Assembly: GCF_001050275.1 (NCBI RefSeq)
Contig: NZ_BBYA01000001.1
Location: forward strand, 228,008 to 292,007
Direction: 5' to 3'
DNA: 64,000 bases
From: Leptolinea tardivitalis
GTDB lineage: Bacteria > Chloroflexota > Anaerolineae > Anaerolineales > Anaerolineaceae
Shown: positions 34,260 to 41,661 of the stretch, in pieces
Layout of the letters: each line of letters starts with the position of its first letter
Numbering within the stretch: the stretch's first letter is position 1
The notes under the pieces: generated by a model
Database searches by the model: none
Told to the model about the DNA's origin: nothing
Seen by the model: only the letters and a program-made list of their open reading frames with translations
Program-made: the position numbers and the translations under genes

Positions 34260-34595
34260 ATGTCCAACCTGCCAAAAGACATTACTGCCGATAAATCCAA
34301 ACAGGAATTGACAGTCATCTGGAAGGATGGTCACATCAGCCGGTACCCGTTCACCTTATTGCGGGCGGGATGTCCGTGTGCTGTTTGCCGCGGCGGGCAT
34401 GAGAAAATGAGTCAAGACCCTGATCCGGCAGTATTTGATGTTCTACTTCCCGATTCACCGGCTGTTCACCTGCGAAGAGCCGATACAGTTGGTACGTATG
34501 CACTGGCGTTTGAATGGGAAGATGGACATCATGAAGGAATCTTCAGTTGGGACTATCTGCGGGCACTTTGTCCGTGTGATATCTGCCGGGGTTGA
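34260..34595 (+). CDS. DUF971 (GBBH-like N-terminal) domain protein
   Basis: A 111-residue protein with the DUF971 fold marks: ITADKSKQELTVIWKDGH, YPFTLLRAGCPCAVCRGG and a final LRALCPCDICRG. The two Cys pairs (CPCxxC, twice) could bind a metal or iron-sulfur cluster. Related proteins sit near Fe-S or molybdoenzyme genes in other genomes, but no such neighbour is present here. It starts 6 bases after the SH3-like gene, so it is part of the same short operon. Confidence 0.85.
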   Translation: MSNLPKDITADKSKQELTVIWKDGHISRYPFTLLRAGCPCAVCRGGHEKMSQDPDPAVFDVLLPDSPAVHLRRADTVGTYALAFEWEDGHHEGIFSWDYLRALCPCDICRG

Positions 34596-34639
34596 CCACT
34601 TGACGGATAGGGGGATAGTCTATGCATGTTGCAAAATAG

Positions 34640-34668
34640 TTGCACGCAATAACGGATAATCTTATAAT
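34640..34668 (+). promoter_or_regulatory. sigma70-type promoter of the kinase-phosphatase-VWA-FHA operon
   Basis: -35 TTGCAC (34640-34645), 17-base spacer, perfect -10 TATAAT (34663-34668). The predicted start near 34675 gives a leader of about 45 bases containing SD AGAGGAG. Confidence 0.7.
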
Positions 34669-34720
34669 TGACACATTGCATAATCCGAATCAGTTTGGAT
34701 ACAGGGAAGAGGAGTAGGGA

Positions 34721-36616
34721 CTGGACACTCAGGGTTATCCCCCAGAAGAACAAACCTGGCAGGAAACGGAAAAACCGTTACTTGCAGGTTCAATATTGGC
34801 TAACCGCTATCTGATTCAAGATGTAATCGGAGCGGGGGGAATGGGTTCTGTCTATAGAGCCAGAGATATGCATTTTTCCAATGCCGTCAAGCTGGTTGCT
34901 GTTAAAGAAATGATCAACCAGACCCGTGACCCTGCTTTGCGCCAGACCATGCTGATGAATTTTGAGCGTGAAGCCAATATTCTGGTATCGTTGAATCATA
35001 TATCTATCCCGAAGATATTCGACTTTTTCGAGGTTAATGAACGGTATTATCTTGTTCAAGAATATATTGACGGCAAGGATCTTGAAAAATATCTGGCTGA
35101 TGTGAAGGGGAACATACCTGAAGACCAGGTGATCGGCTGGGCTATTGAAATGTGCAATGTGCTCGAATTTTTGCATAACCATAAACCCGAGCCTATTATT
35201 TTCCGTGATGTAAAACCTTCTAACATCATGGTCAATCGGAATGATCATATCGTTTTGATTGACTTTGGAATTGCCAAAGTTTTTAAAGTTGGACAAAAAG
35301 GGACCATGATCGGGACGGAAGGTTACGCTCCTCCCGAACAATACCGGGGTGAAGCCAATCCAACCGTTGATATTTATGCTCTGGGAGCTACTCTCCATCA
35401 TCTGTTGACGAAGAAAGATCCCCGAATCGAAGCCCCGTTTACTTTCAGTGAACGTCCTATCAGACAAATCAACCCTGCGGTTTCAACTGAATTGGAAGCT
35501 GTGATCAATACCTCACTAGCTTACAATGCCAAAGACCGATACCCGACAGCGGCAGCCATGAAAGAAGCCTTAATGGCGGTTGCCGGACGCAAAGGGATTC
35601 CGACGATCCCTCATTATGCTGTTGCCCAGCCACAGCAAATATCGCTGGCACCGGAGAGTGATATCAAACCGGTGTGGAAGTTTGAATGCGAGGATGAAAT
35701 CAGGGCAACTCCATTAGTTGACGGCGGACTTGCCTACATTGGTGTGTATGACAATAACATGTATGCTTTAGACGCCAATGATGGATCTTTTCGATGGAAA
35801 TTCCCCTCCGAGGGCGGCATCGTTTCTCAGCCTGTCTTGCAGGAAGGCAAACTGATCTTTGGTTCAGAGGATCACCATGTCTATGCGGTTGGCGCCCGAA
35901 ATGGTAAGGAAGTCTGGAAAGTACAGACCGGCGGCCCTGTGCGCAGTTCAGGCCGGGTGGCGGAAGGTCATGTATTTATCGGCTCAGATGATGGTTACCT
36001 TTATGCCATCAACCTGACCACCAATAAAGTATCATGGCGGGTGGAAACACAAGATGCCATACGATCAACACCATGTATCACCGATGATTTTATTTATTTT
36101 GGCAGCGAAAGCGGCGAGATGACCTGTTGTGATTTCCGGGGTACTGTAAAGTTCCGGTTTACGGCCAAAAGGGCGATTACGTCTTCTCCGTTGATCACAA
36201 ACAACCGCATCTTCTTTGGTTCAGTGGATTCCACTTTCTATGCTCTCGATGCGAAAACGGGTTGGACGATCTGGCGGTTTAGAATGGGTAAAGGATCTGT
36301 GTCATCTCCCTGCACGGCGGATGGTTTACTTTTCTTTGGGTCCGCAGATGGAAACATCTACAGTGTTGATGGTGCCAATGGACGCGAAATCTGGCGGTTC
36401 AAGACAGATCATCAGGTCAGCGGTTCGCCAGTAATCTATCGGGATAATCTGATTTGCGGTTCAGCCGATGGCTATCTTTACTGCCTTGAATATCGGTCAG
36501 GCCGCATGCGCTGGAAATACCCCACCCGAGGGCCCATCACCGGAACACCAATCGTGTATAATGACATTATATATTTTGGCTCGGTGGATCACACTTTCTA
36601 TGCCTTACCAGTCTGA
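34721..36616 (+). CDS. Ser/Thr protein kinase fused to an eight-repeat PQQ beta-propeller
   Basis: A Hanks kinase (about residues 30-290 of 631) with Gly loop GAGGMGSVYRARD, VAVKEM lysine, catalytic FRDVKPSNIM (HRD His replaced by Phe, Arg kept), DFGIAKVF and the TEGYAPPEQ activation end. Then eight PQQ-type repeats of about 39 residues follow, each with a W/F-[RK]-[FVY] opening and a GS.DG..YALD-like strand. No membrane helix lies between or after, so the propeller seems cytosolic. No ATG, GTG or TTG start exists before 34796 (TTG); CTG 34721 lies 6 bases after SD GGAG (34711-34714) and an in-frame stop at 34715, so CTG is preferred. It heads a six-gene operon. Confidence 0.88.
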   Translation: MDTQGYPPEEQTWQETEKPLLAGSILANRYLIQDVIGAGGMGSVYRARDMHFSNAVKLVAVKEMINQTRDPALRQTMLMNFEREANILVSLNHISIPKIFDFFEVNERYYLVQEYIDGKDLEKYLADVKGNIPEDQVIGWAIEMCNVLEFLHNHKPEPIIFRDVKPSNIMVNRNDHIVLIDFGIAKVFKVGQKGTMIGTEGYAPPEQYRGEANPTVDIYALGATLHHLLTKKDPRIEAPFTFSERPIRQINPAVSTELEAVINTSLAYNAKDRYPTAAAMKEALMAVAGRKGIPTIPHYAVAQPQQISLAPESDIKPVWKFECEDEIRATPLVDGGLAYIGVYDNNMYALDANDGSFRWKFPSEGGIVSQPVLQEGKLIFGSEDHHVYAVGARNGKEVWKVQTGGPVRSSGRVAEGHVFIGSDDGYLYAINLTTNKVSWRVETQDAIRSTPCITDDFIYFGSESGEMTCCDFRGTVKFRFTAKRAITSSPLITNNRIFFGSVDSTFYALDAKTGWTIWRFRMGKGSVSSPCTADGLLFFGSADGNIYSVDGANGREIWRFKTDHQVSGSPVIYRDNLICGSADGYLYCLEYRSGRMRWKYPTRGPITGTPIVYNDIIYFGSVDHTFYALPV

Positions 36617-36646
36617 CCCAAAAAAATCTTTTATTGGGAAAAATAT

Positions 36647-37531
36647 ATGAATTTGGGTCGATTATTCCGAAAAAAGGATGAAACCGGTGATATGAAAACA
36701 CCCCCGGTCACCGACGAATTACCCAGGCCAAGTGTAAAGACTCGTGAACACCATATGGTTGGACAGTACACTTTCGGTACCTGTCAATCAGTAGGGAAGC
36801 AGAGGGAACATAATGAAGATGCACTTTTCGCATTCAGTTCTGTCTTGCGTGAAGGAACTTCAGAATTCCCCTTCGGCCTGTTTATGGTAGCTGATGGAAT
36901 GGGCGGGCACCAGCATGGAGAAGTAGCCAGCGGAGCCGCCATTAAAGCTTTAAGCAGTTTCCTTATGGAAAAATTGATTGTTCCAATGTTGAATGGATCT
37001 GCTGCTTCGATGGATACAAGCATGCAGGAACTTATGGAACAGGGGATTGAAGCTGCCCAGGATGCCGTTGTTCGCACTGCACCTGGTGGTGGAACAACTT
37101 TAACGGCTGCTCTTGTCATTGGTGACCAGGTGACTTTCGGGCATGTTGGTGACAGCCGTGCGTATTTTAGCCGCATGGATGGGGAGCTAGAACCCGTCAC
37201 AAAAGATCATTCCCTAGTGAAACGGCTGCTTGAATTGGGGCAGATTTCTGAAAAAGAGGCGAGCGTTCATCCTCAGCGGAATGTGTTGTATCGCGCTGTT
37301 GGTCAAACCGAGCCATACCGGCCGGATATTGAAACCCTGACGTTCCCGGCTCCTGGTTCTATGCTCATATGCAGCGATGGGCTCTGGGGTGTTGTCGGTA
37401 AGACAAACCTTCAAAAAATCCTTCGAAAATCCGGCTCTCCCATGGAAATATGCCAGAAGATGGTGGATATGGCCAACCAGGCTGGCGGCCCGGATAATAT
37501 TTCTGTAATCCTGGTTCAAAATTTCGATTAA
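36647..37531 (+). CDS. PP2C-type Ser/Thr protein phosphatase
   Basis: A 294-residue metal-dependent phosphatase. All PP2C motifs are present: REHNEDALFAF, VADGMGGHQHGEVAS (metal-binding Asp and Gly), TLTAALVIGDQVTFGHVGDSRAYF, DHSLVKRLLELGQI, LICSDGLWGV and GGPDNISVILV. An N-terminal extension of about 40 residues (KKDETGDMKTPPVTDELPRPSV) may be a tether with phosphorylatable Thr. It follows the kinase gene by 30 bases and should reverse its action. It is cytoplasmic, with no membrane segment. Confidence 0.94.
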   Translation: MNLGRLFRKKDETGDMKTPPVTDELPRPSVKTREHHMVGQYTFGTCQSVGKQREHNEDALFAFSSVLREGTSEFPFGLFMVADGMGGHQHGEVASGAAIKALSSFLMEKLIVPMLNGSAASMDTSMQELMEQGIEAAQDAVVRTAPGGGTTLTAALVIGDQVTFGHVGDSRAYFSRMDGELEPVTKDHSLVKRLLELGQISEKEASVHPQRNVLYRAVGQTEPYRPDIETLTFPAPGSMLICSDGLWGVVGKTNLQKILRKSGSPMEICQKMVDMANQAGGPDNISVILVQNFD

Positions 37532-37546
37532 CGGGAGAAAATTCGA

Positions 37547-39022
37547 ATGGGGGCTGGTCTTTTTGAGACACTCGGATTATCCAATAATGCGTCTCCTGAT
37601 GAGATTCGGCATGCTTATTTTGATGCTGCCAGACGATTGCATCCCGATGCCAATCCTTCACCGGATGCCGCCAATCAGTTCATGGCTATTCAAAAAGCCT
37701 ATGACGTTCTTTCCAACACGGAAAAACGGATTGACTACTTGATCTCGCAGGCCATTAATGAAGGTCGTCCACCTGTCATTGCCCAAGCACAATTTTCCAT
37801 AGAATCTTTACAGGCAATTCCAGAAGAACAATACATTTATGCTCTTTTGGAAATTATTAATACCGAAGAAGCCAAAGCTCATGTGTTACCCACAAGTAGT
37901 GTCTGCCTAGTGATCGATCGATCTACATCCATGCAGGATAAACGCATTGATATGGTTAAAAAAGCCGCCTACGAGCTGATGAAGCAGCTGCGGCAGGATG
38001 ACTGGGTTTCGATTGTGACCTTCAGTGATCGTGCTGAGCAAGTCATTCCGCCGACACGGGTGAAAAAATCCATGTTGTCTGACCCGAGGATTGCCAGCAT
38101 TCAGACAGGCGGAGGTACCGAGATATTGCGGGGATTGGAATGCGGACTGGATGTATTAACTCAAACAAGCAATAAAGACACGAACCGTCATTTAATATTA
38201 ATGACCGATGGTCACACATACGGCGATGAAGAGGAATGCCTCCAATTAGCTCAACAGGCTGGTGATAAAGGCATCATCATCAGTGCACTTGGATTTGGAA
38301 GCGAATGGAATGATACATTCCTTGACCGTCTGACCGGTTTGAGTGGTGGAACAGCCAGATTGGTAACCAGTGTTGATGAACTACGGCAGTTTATTCGATC
38401 GCAAGTTGCTTCATTAAGCAAAGTTTATGCCTGCAACCTGAATTTGCATATTGAAGGTTCACCACAGGCTACACTGGTGGATATGTTCCGAATATACCCG
38501 GATGCAAGTCCATTACCGGTGGATATACAGGCGCGTCTGGGAAATCTACCCTTTAATGACCGGATTAAGATATTGCTTGAATATAAAATCGCACCAAAAT
38601 TGAATGAAGGTGAAACCATCACATTGCTTCAGGGTATATTAACGATGGAAATTCCTACCCGGAAAGAACCCTTGAACCGGATCGAAATTTCTTTGAGGCG
38701 CACAGTACGGGAAGACCAGGAAAAGTCTATACCTCCAAGGGAACTGGTGGAGGCAATTGAGAAGCTAACCCTGTATCGCCTGCAAGAAAAAGCCCGGGAA
38801 GAGGAAGCTGCTGGAGATCATGTGAATGCCACCCGGCACCTGAAAAACCTGGCAACCCGGCTTCTTCAAAAGAAGGAAAGCGATAATTTGGGTAAAATGG
38901 TCCTCTCAGAGGCGGAAAAAATCCAGAGTGGAAAGGGCTATAGCCCGGAAGCAGAGAAACGAATCAAGTACGGAACCCGAGCACTGTTGTTACCCATGGC
39001 GAAAGAATCGAAAAATGATTAA
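37547..39022 (+). CDS. J-domain / von Willebrand factor A fusion protein
   Basis: A 491-residue cytoplasmic protein. An N-terminal J-domain (about 3-65) has an intact HPD (32-34), needed to activate DnaK ATPase. A VWA domain (about 117-290) has a complete MIDAS: DRSTS (124-128), the Thr in GGGTEIL and the Asp in MTDGHTYGD. The C-terminal 200 residues are a beta-rich region, then charged helices (ALYRLQEKAREEEAAGD...) as seen in other VWA proteins. The pairing of a J-domain with VWA is uncommon. Its place between phosphatase and FHA genes suggests a chaperone-linked scaffold. It overlaps the next gene by 8 bases. Confidence 0.85.
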   Translation: MGAGLFETLGLSNNASPDEIRHAYFDAARRLHPDANPSPDAANQFMAIQKAYDVLSNTEKRIDYLISQAINEGRPPVIAQAQFSIESLQAIPEEQYIYALLEIINTEEAKAHVLPTSSVCLVIDRSTSMQDKRIDMVKKAAYELMKQLRQDDWVSIVTFSDRAEQVIPPTRVKKSMLSDPRIASIQTGGGTEILRGLECGLDVLTQTSNKDTNRHLILMTDGHTYGDEEECLQLAQQAGDKGIIISALGFGSEWNDTFLDRLTGLSGGTARLVTSVDELRQFIRSQVASLSKVYACNLNLHIEGSPQATLVDMFRIYPDASPLPVDIQARLGNLPFNDRIKILLEYKIAPKLNEGETITLLQGILTMEIPTRKEPLNRIEISLRRTVREDQEKSIPPRELVEAIEKLTLYRLQEKAREEEAAGDHVNATRHLKNLATRLLQKKESDNLGKMVLSEAEKIQSGKGYSPEAEKRIKYGTRALLLPMAKESKND

Positions 39023-39470
39023 ATGTCCCAACTGTCATCATAAAGAACGAAATGGCACTCTGTTTTGTTCTGAGTGCGGTGCAGAAATCTTCAATGTAAT
39101 CCCCGATGGCGTCAGCGAAGTCGTTCTTGAGTTCATTGAAACCGGAAAAAAACTCAGGTTGAAAGAAAATCGCGAATATACGATCGGGCGGATGGGTAAA
39201 ACCCAGGCACTTATTCCCGATGTTGACCTTTCACAGTATGGTGCATTTCAAAAAGGTGTATCCCGCCTTCACGCCATAATCAAGACATATCCCGGGAAAT
39301 GCATGATCATTGACCTTGATTCTGCCAATGGAACAAAAATCAATGGTGAGAGAATTGCCGCATATGTAGATACTCCATTGAAGAATGGTGATACGATTAA
39401 CCTTGGGTCATTTAAGATCCTTTTGCATATTTCTGATCAACATGTTACGGAGAAATTATGCCCAGTGTAA
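39015..39470 (+). CDS. zinc-ribbon FHA domain protein
   Basis: A 151-residue protein. A zinc ribbon sits at the N-terminus (CPNC ... CSEC, residues 4-27). An FHA domain (about 50-140) follows with the phospho-threonine-binding marks GR in YTIGRMGK, SRLHAII and SANGTKING. FHA domains read pThr made by kinases such as the one heading this operon. ATG 39015 overlaps the VWA gene stop by 8 bases; the frame is open further upstream but only inside that gene. It overlaps the next small gene by 13 bases. Confidence 0.9.
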   Translation: MIKCPNCHHKERNGTLFCSECGAEIFNVIPDGVSEVVLEFIETGKKLRLKENREYTIGRMGKTQALIPDVDLSQYGAFQKGVSRLHAIIKTYPGKCMIIDLDSANGTKINGERIAAYVDTPLKNGDTINLGSFKILLHISDQHVTEKLCPV

Positions 39471-39697
39471 TTTTGCATATTATGAATGAAGACCCGGTGT
39501 TGGGCGAAATTGATGATATGCCCGGTATCACCGATACCATCATCCTTGTGAAAAATCCCCGCAAGCGAGATGGTAAAGATATGGCTCACCTTGATCCAAA
39601 TGTAATGACAGTCATCTGGCCGATTTCCCGCATTAACTTTATTGAAGTTCTTCCCAGCGGAGAAGAAGAGGAAATCATTACACACGTTAGAGAGTAA
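39458..39697 (+). CDS. small conserved-looking protein of unknown function
   Basis: A 79-residue acidic protein that I do not recognise. It is predicted mostly beta (VILHIMNEDPVLGEI, TDTIILVKNP, MTVIWPISRINFIEVLPS) and could be a small Sm-like or barrel fold; this is a guess. There is no Cys, signal or membrane segment. Support for a real gene: it overlaps the FHA gene by 13 bases, ends 3 bases before the response-regulator ATG, has a GGAG SD and keeps normal codon use. Its fixed position suggests it is part of the phospho-signalling unit. Confidence 0.72.
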   Translation: MPSVILHIMNEDPVLGEIDDMPGITDTIILVKNPRKRDGKDMAHLDPNVMTVIWPISRINFIEVLPSGEEEEIITHVRE

Positions 39698-39700
39698 TCC

Positions 39701-40450
39701 ATGGCAGATGATTCATTAAAAAATCGTGTTGTTTTAGTGGTGGATGATGAAGAGCGGATGGCTCATTTCGTGCGCCTTAATCTGGAGCAGGATGGTTTTC
39801 AGGTCGTAGAGGCATACCGTGGTTTGGATGCCATTCAAAAAATGCGTGATTCAATGCCCGACCTGATCCTGTTGGATGTGATGATGCCGGATATTGACGG
39901 GTTTGAAGCGCTGCAAATGATCCGCGAGTTTAGCAGTGTTCCCGTTATTATGCTGACCGCCAAAGGCGAAGAGGAAGACAAAGTTCGCGGGCTCGAACTG
40001 GGCGCCGATGATTACATCACCAAACCATTCAGTCCGCGCGAGCTGTCCAGCCGAGTAAAAGCTGTAATGCGCCGGGCAGAAATGGGTACAGCGTCACCCA
40101 CTCATGAAATGATCGACGTGGATGAACACTTGAAACTTGACTTTGGTAAACGGGAAGTGTGGGTAGACGGCAAGATTGTCAAATTACGTCCAACAGAATA
40201 CCGTCTGCTTTATCACCTGGTACAAAATGCCGGCTGGGTGCTCACATACGATCAACTTTTGGCCAAAGTATGGGGTTATGAATATCGTGATGAACCGCAT
40301 TATGTAAGGCTTTATATCAATTATCTACGGCAGAAGTTGGAACCTGATCTGGCGAACCCGCGGTATATTTTCACCGAACGCGGTGTTGGATACCGGTTTG
40401 TGGATTTCAAACGGGAAAAGAACAGCCAGAAATTATCTGAAGAAGGGTGA
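39701..40450 (+). CDS. OmpR/PhoB-family response regulator (orphan)
   Basis: A 249-residue regulator. The receiver domain (about 10-125) has the acidic pair VDDEE, phospho-acceptor Asp in LILLDVMMPD, Thr in MLTAKG and Lys in ITKPFS. The C-terminal winged helix (about 145-240) is the Trans_reg_C type (LRPTEYRLLYHLV, YVRLYINYLRQKLE). No histidine kinase gene lies next to it; instead it ends an operon of Ser/Thr kinase, phosphatase and FHA genes. Ser/Thr phosphorylation of response regulators is known in other bacteria, so cross-control is possible but unproven. Confidence 0.93.
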   Translation: MADDSLKNRVVLVVDDEERMAHFVRLNLEQDGFQVVEAYRGLDAIQKMRDSMPDLILLDVMMPDIDGFEALQMIREFSSVPVIMLTAKGEEEDKVRGLELGADDYITKPFSPRELSSRVKAVMRRAEMGTASPTHEMIDVDEHLKLDFGKREVWVDGKIVKLRPTEYRLLYHLVQNAGWVLTYDQLLAKVWGYEYRDEPHYVRLYINYLRQKLEPDLANPRYIFTERGVGYRFVDFKREKNSQKLSEEG

Positions 40451-40470
40451 TAGAAACAGTTAGTCTGTTA

Positions 40471-40499
40471 AAAATGCCGGGGTTTTCCCGGCATTTTTT
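40471..40499 (+). terminator. intrinsic terminator of the kinase-FHA-response regulator operon
   Basis: Stem AAAATGCCGGG (40471-40481) / CCCGGCATTTT (40487-40497) with a GTTTT loop and T tail. Confidence 0.88.
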
Positions 40500-40652
40500 A
40501 TAGGTATTCATTTTGGGACCGTATTCCAGTGTTTTTAAAAATGGTAGTGGCAGCATCCTTCATATAGATTTCTGATATTGTTTTTGTATTTTGTTAATAC
40601 TTTGTATTTATTATGATCATTGAAAAATAAACTTTATCTTATGGAGGTTGAA

Positions 40653-41093
40653 ATGGCTAATATCGTGCGTTTTGAACCTATGCGTGAAATGGTACGGATG
40701 AGTGATGCAATGGACAGATTGTTCGAGAATATCTATGGCCGTGGTTGGCATGACGGTGATCTTTTTGAATCCCCGTCTGTCGATATGTACCAGACCGAAA
40801 ATGACATTGTTGTCAAGGCTTCACTGCCCGGTATGAAAGCGGAAGATATTCAGATCTCTGTTGTGGGTGATGTTCTGACCCTGCGCGGCAAAATAGACGC
40901 TGAAGAAGAAGTCAAAGATGCGTCTTACCATATTCGGGAACGCCGCAGCGGAAGCTTTGCCCGATCATTGCCGCTTCCGTCGGCTGTGCAATCGGATAAA
41001 GCCAAAGCAGAGTTTGAGAACGGGGTACTCACCCTGACGATGCCTAAAGCAGAGGAAATGCGTCCAAAGACCATTACCGTCAAAGCAAAGTAA
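40653..41093 (+). CDS. Hsp20/alpha-crystallin small heat-shock protein
   Basis: A 146-residue holdase that keeps unfolding proteins soluble. The alpha-crystallin domain (about 45-135) has the DVYQTENDIVVKASLPGMKAEDI opening and the C-terminal AEFENGVLTLTMPK with the conserved GVL. The start is ATG 40653 with SD GGAGG (40643-40647); a TTG at 40620 in the same frame has no SD. The upstream 190 bases are AT-rich. No CIRCE-type inverted repeat is visible, so HrcA control is not supported. Confidence 0.93.
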   Translation: MANIVRFEPMREMVRMSDAMDRLFENIYGRGWHDGDLFESPSVDMYQTENDIVVKASLPGMKAEDIQISVVGDVLTLRGKIDAEEEVKDASYHIRERRSGSFARSLPLPSAVQSDKAKAEFENGVLTLTMPKAEEMRPKTITVKAK

Positions 41094-41100
41094 AACAAAC

Positions 41101-41130
41101 ACAATACCGGAGAGAACCTCCGGTATTGTA
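41101..41130 (+). terminator. intrinsic terminator after hsp20
   Basis: A perfect 12-bp stem ACAATACCGGAG/CTCCGGTATTGT (41101-41112 / 41118-41129) with an AGAAC loop. The tail is ATTT only, so strength is moderate. Confidence 0.7.
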
Positions 41131-41245
41131 TTTAAATTTGTAACCTTTTGGTATCAGATTTCTCTAAAGAATAAACATGACTATAGGTAGCAATAAACAA
41201 TGTTGTACCATAGGTTTAATGTAATCATCGTATAAGGAGTAGAAA

Positions 41246-41605
41246 ATGGGAAGTAGCGAACCAATCCATGTTACGGATGCTGAATTTGAAAAAGTGGTTT
41301 TGAAATCCAACCTGCCTGTTCTGGTTGACTTTTGGGCACCCTGGTGTGGGCCTTGCCGTATGGTTGCCCCTGTGTTGGATAAACTGGCCAAAGAAATGGA
41401 AGGCAAATTGATTATTGCCAAAGTTAATACCGATGAGAATCCTCAATGGGCTACCCGGTATGGAGTACAGGGAATCCCCACCATGTTGATGGTATCCGGC
41501 GGGAAAGTGGTTCATTCACAGGTTGGCGCATTGCCTGAGGGTATGCTGCGAGACGTGGTTAACCAATTTTTAGACGTCGTAAAGTCAGCTGCACCGGCAG
41601 CCTGA
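41246..41605 (+). CDS. trxA: thioredoxin
   Basis: A 119-residue thioredoxin with the active site WCGPC (residues 33-37), LVDFWAPWCGPC context, buried Asp in VDF and the cis-Pro in GIPTMLM. It reduces protein disulfides in the cytoplasm. There is no signal peptide. SD AAGGAG precedes the ATG. The gene stands alone between two terminators. The N-terminus is about 8 residues longer than the E. coli protein. Confidence 0.94.
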   Translation: MGSSEPIHVTDAEFEKVVLKSNLPVLVDFWAPWCGPCRMVAPVLDKLAKEMEGKLIIAKVNTDENPQWATRYGVQGIPTMLMVSGGKVVHSQVGALPEGMLRDVVNQFLDVVKSAAPAA

Positions 41606-41616
41606 ACATGACATAA

Positions 41617-41658
41617 AAAAGACCGGCACCCTAAGTTAAGGGTGCCGGTCTTTTGTTT
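41617..41658. terminator. strong bidirectional terminator between trxA and murA
   Basis: A 16-bp stem AAAAGACCGGCACCCT (41617-41632) / AGGGTGCCGGTCTTTT (41639-41654) with a 6-base loop. A and T runs on the two sides let it act for both convergent genes. Confidence 0.9.
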
Positions 41659-41661
41659 TAT

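Noticed and set aside
40500..40652. CIRCE heat-shock operator before hsp20
   Set aside because: No TTAGCACTC-N9-GAGTGCTAA-like inverted repeat is present in the upstream AT-rich region.
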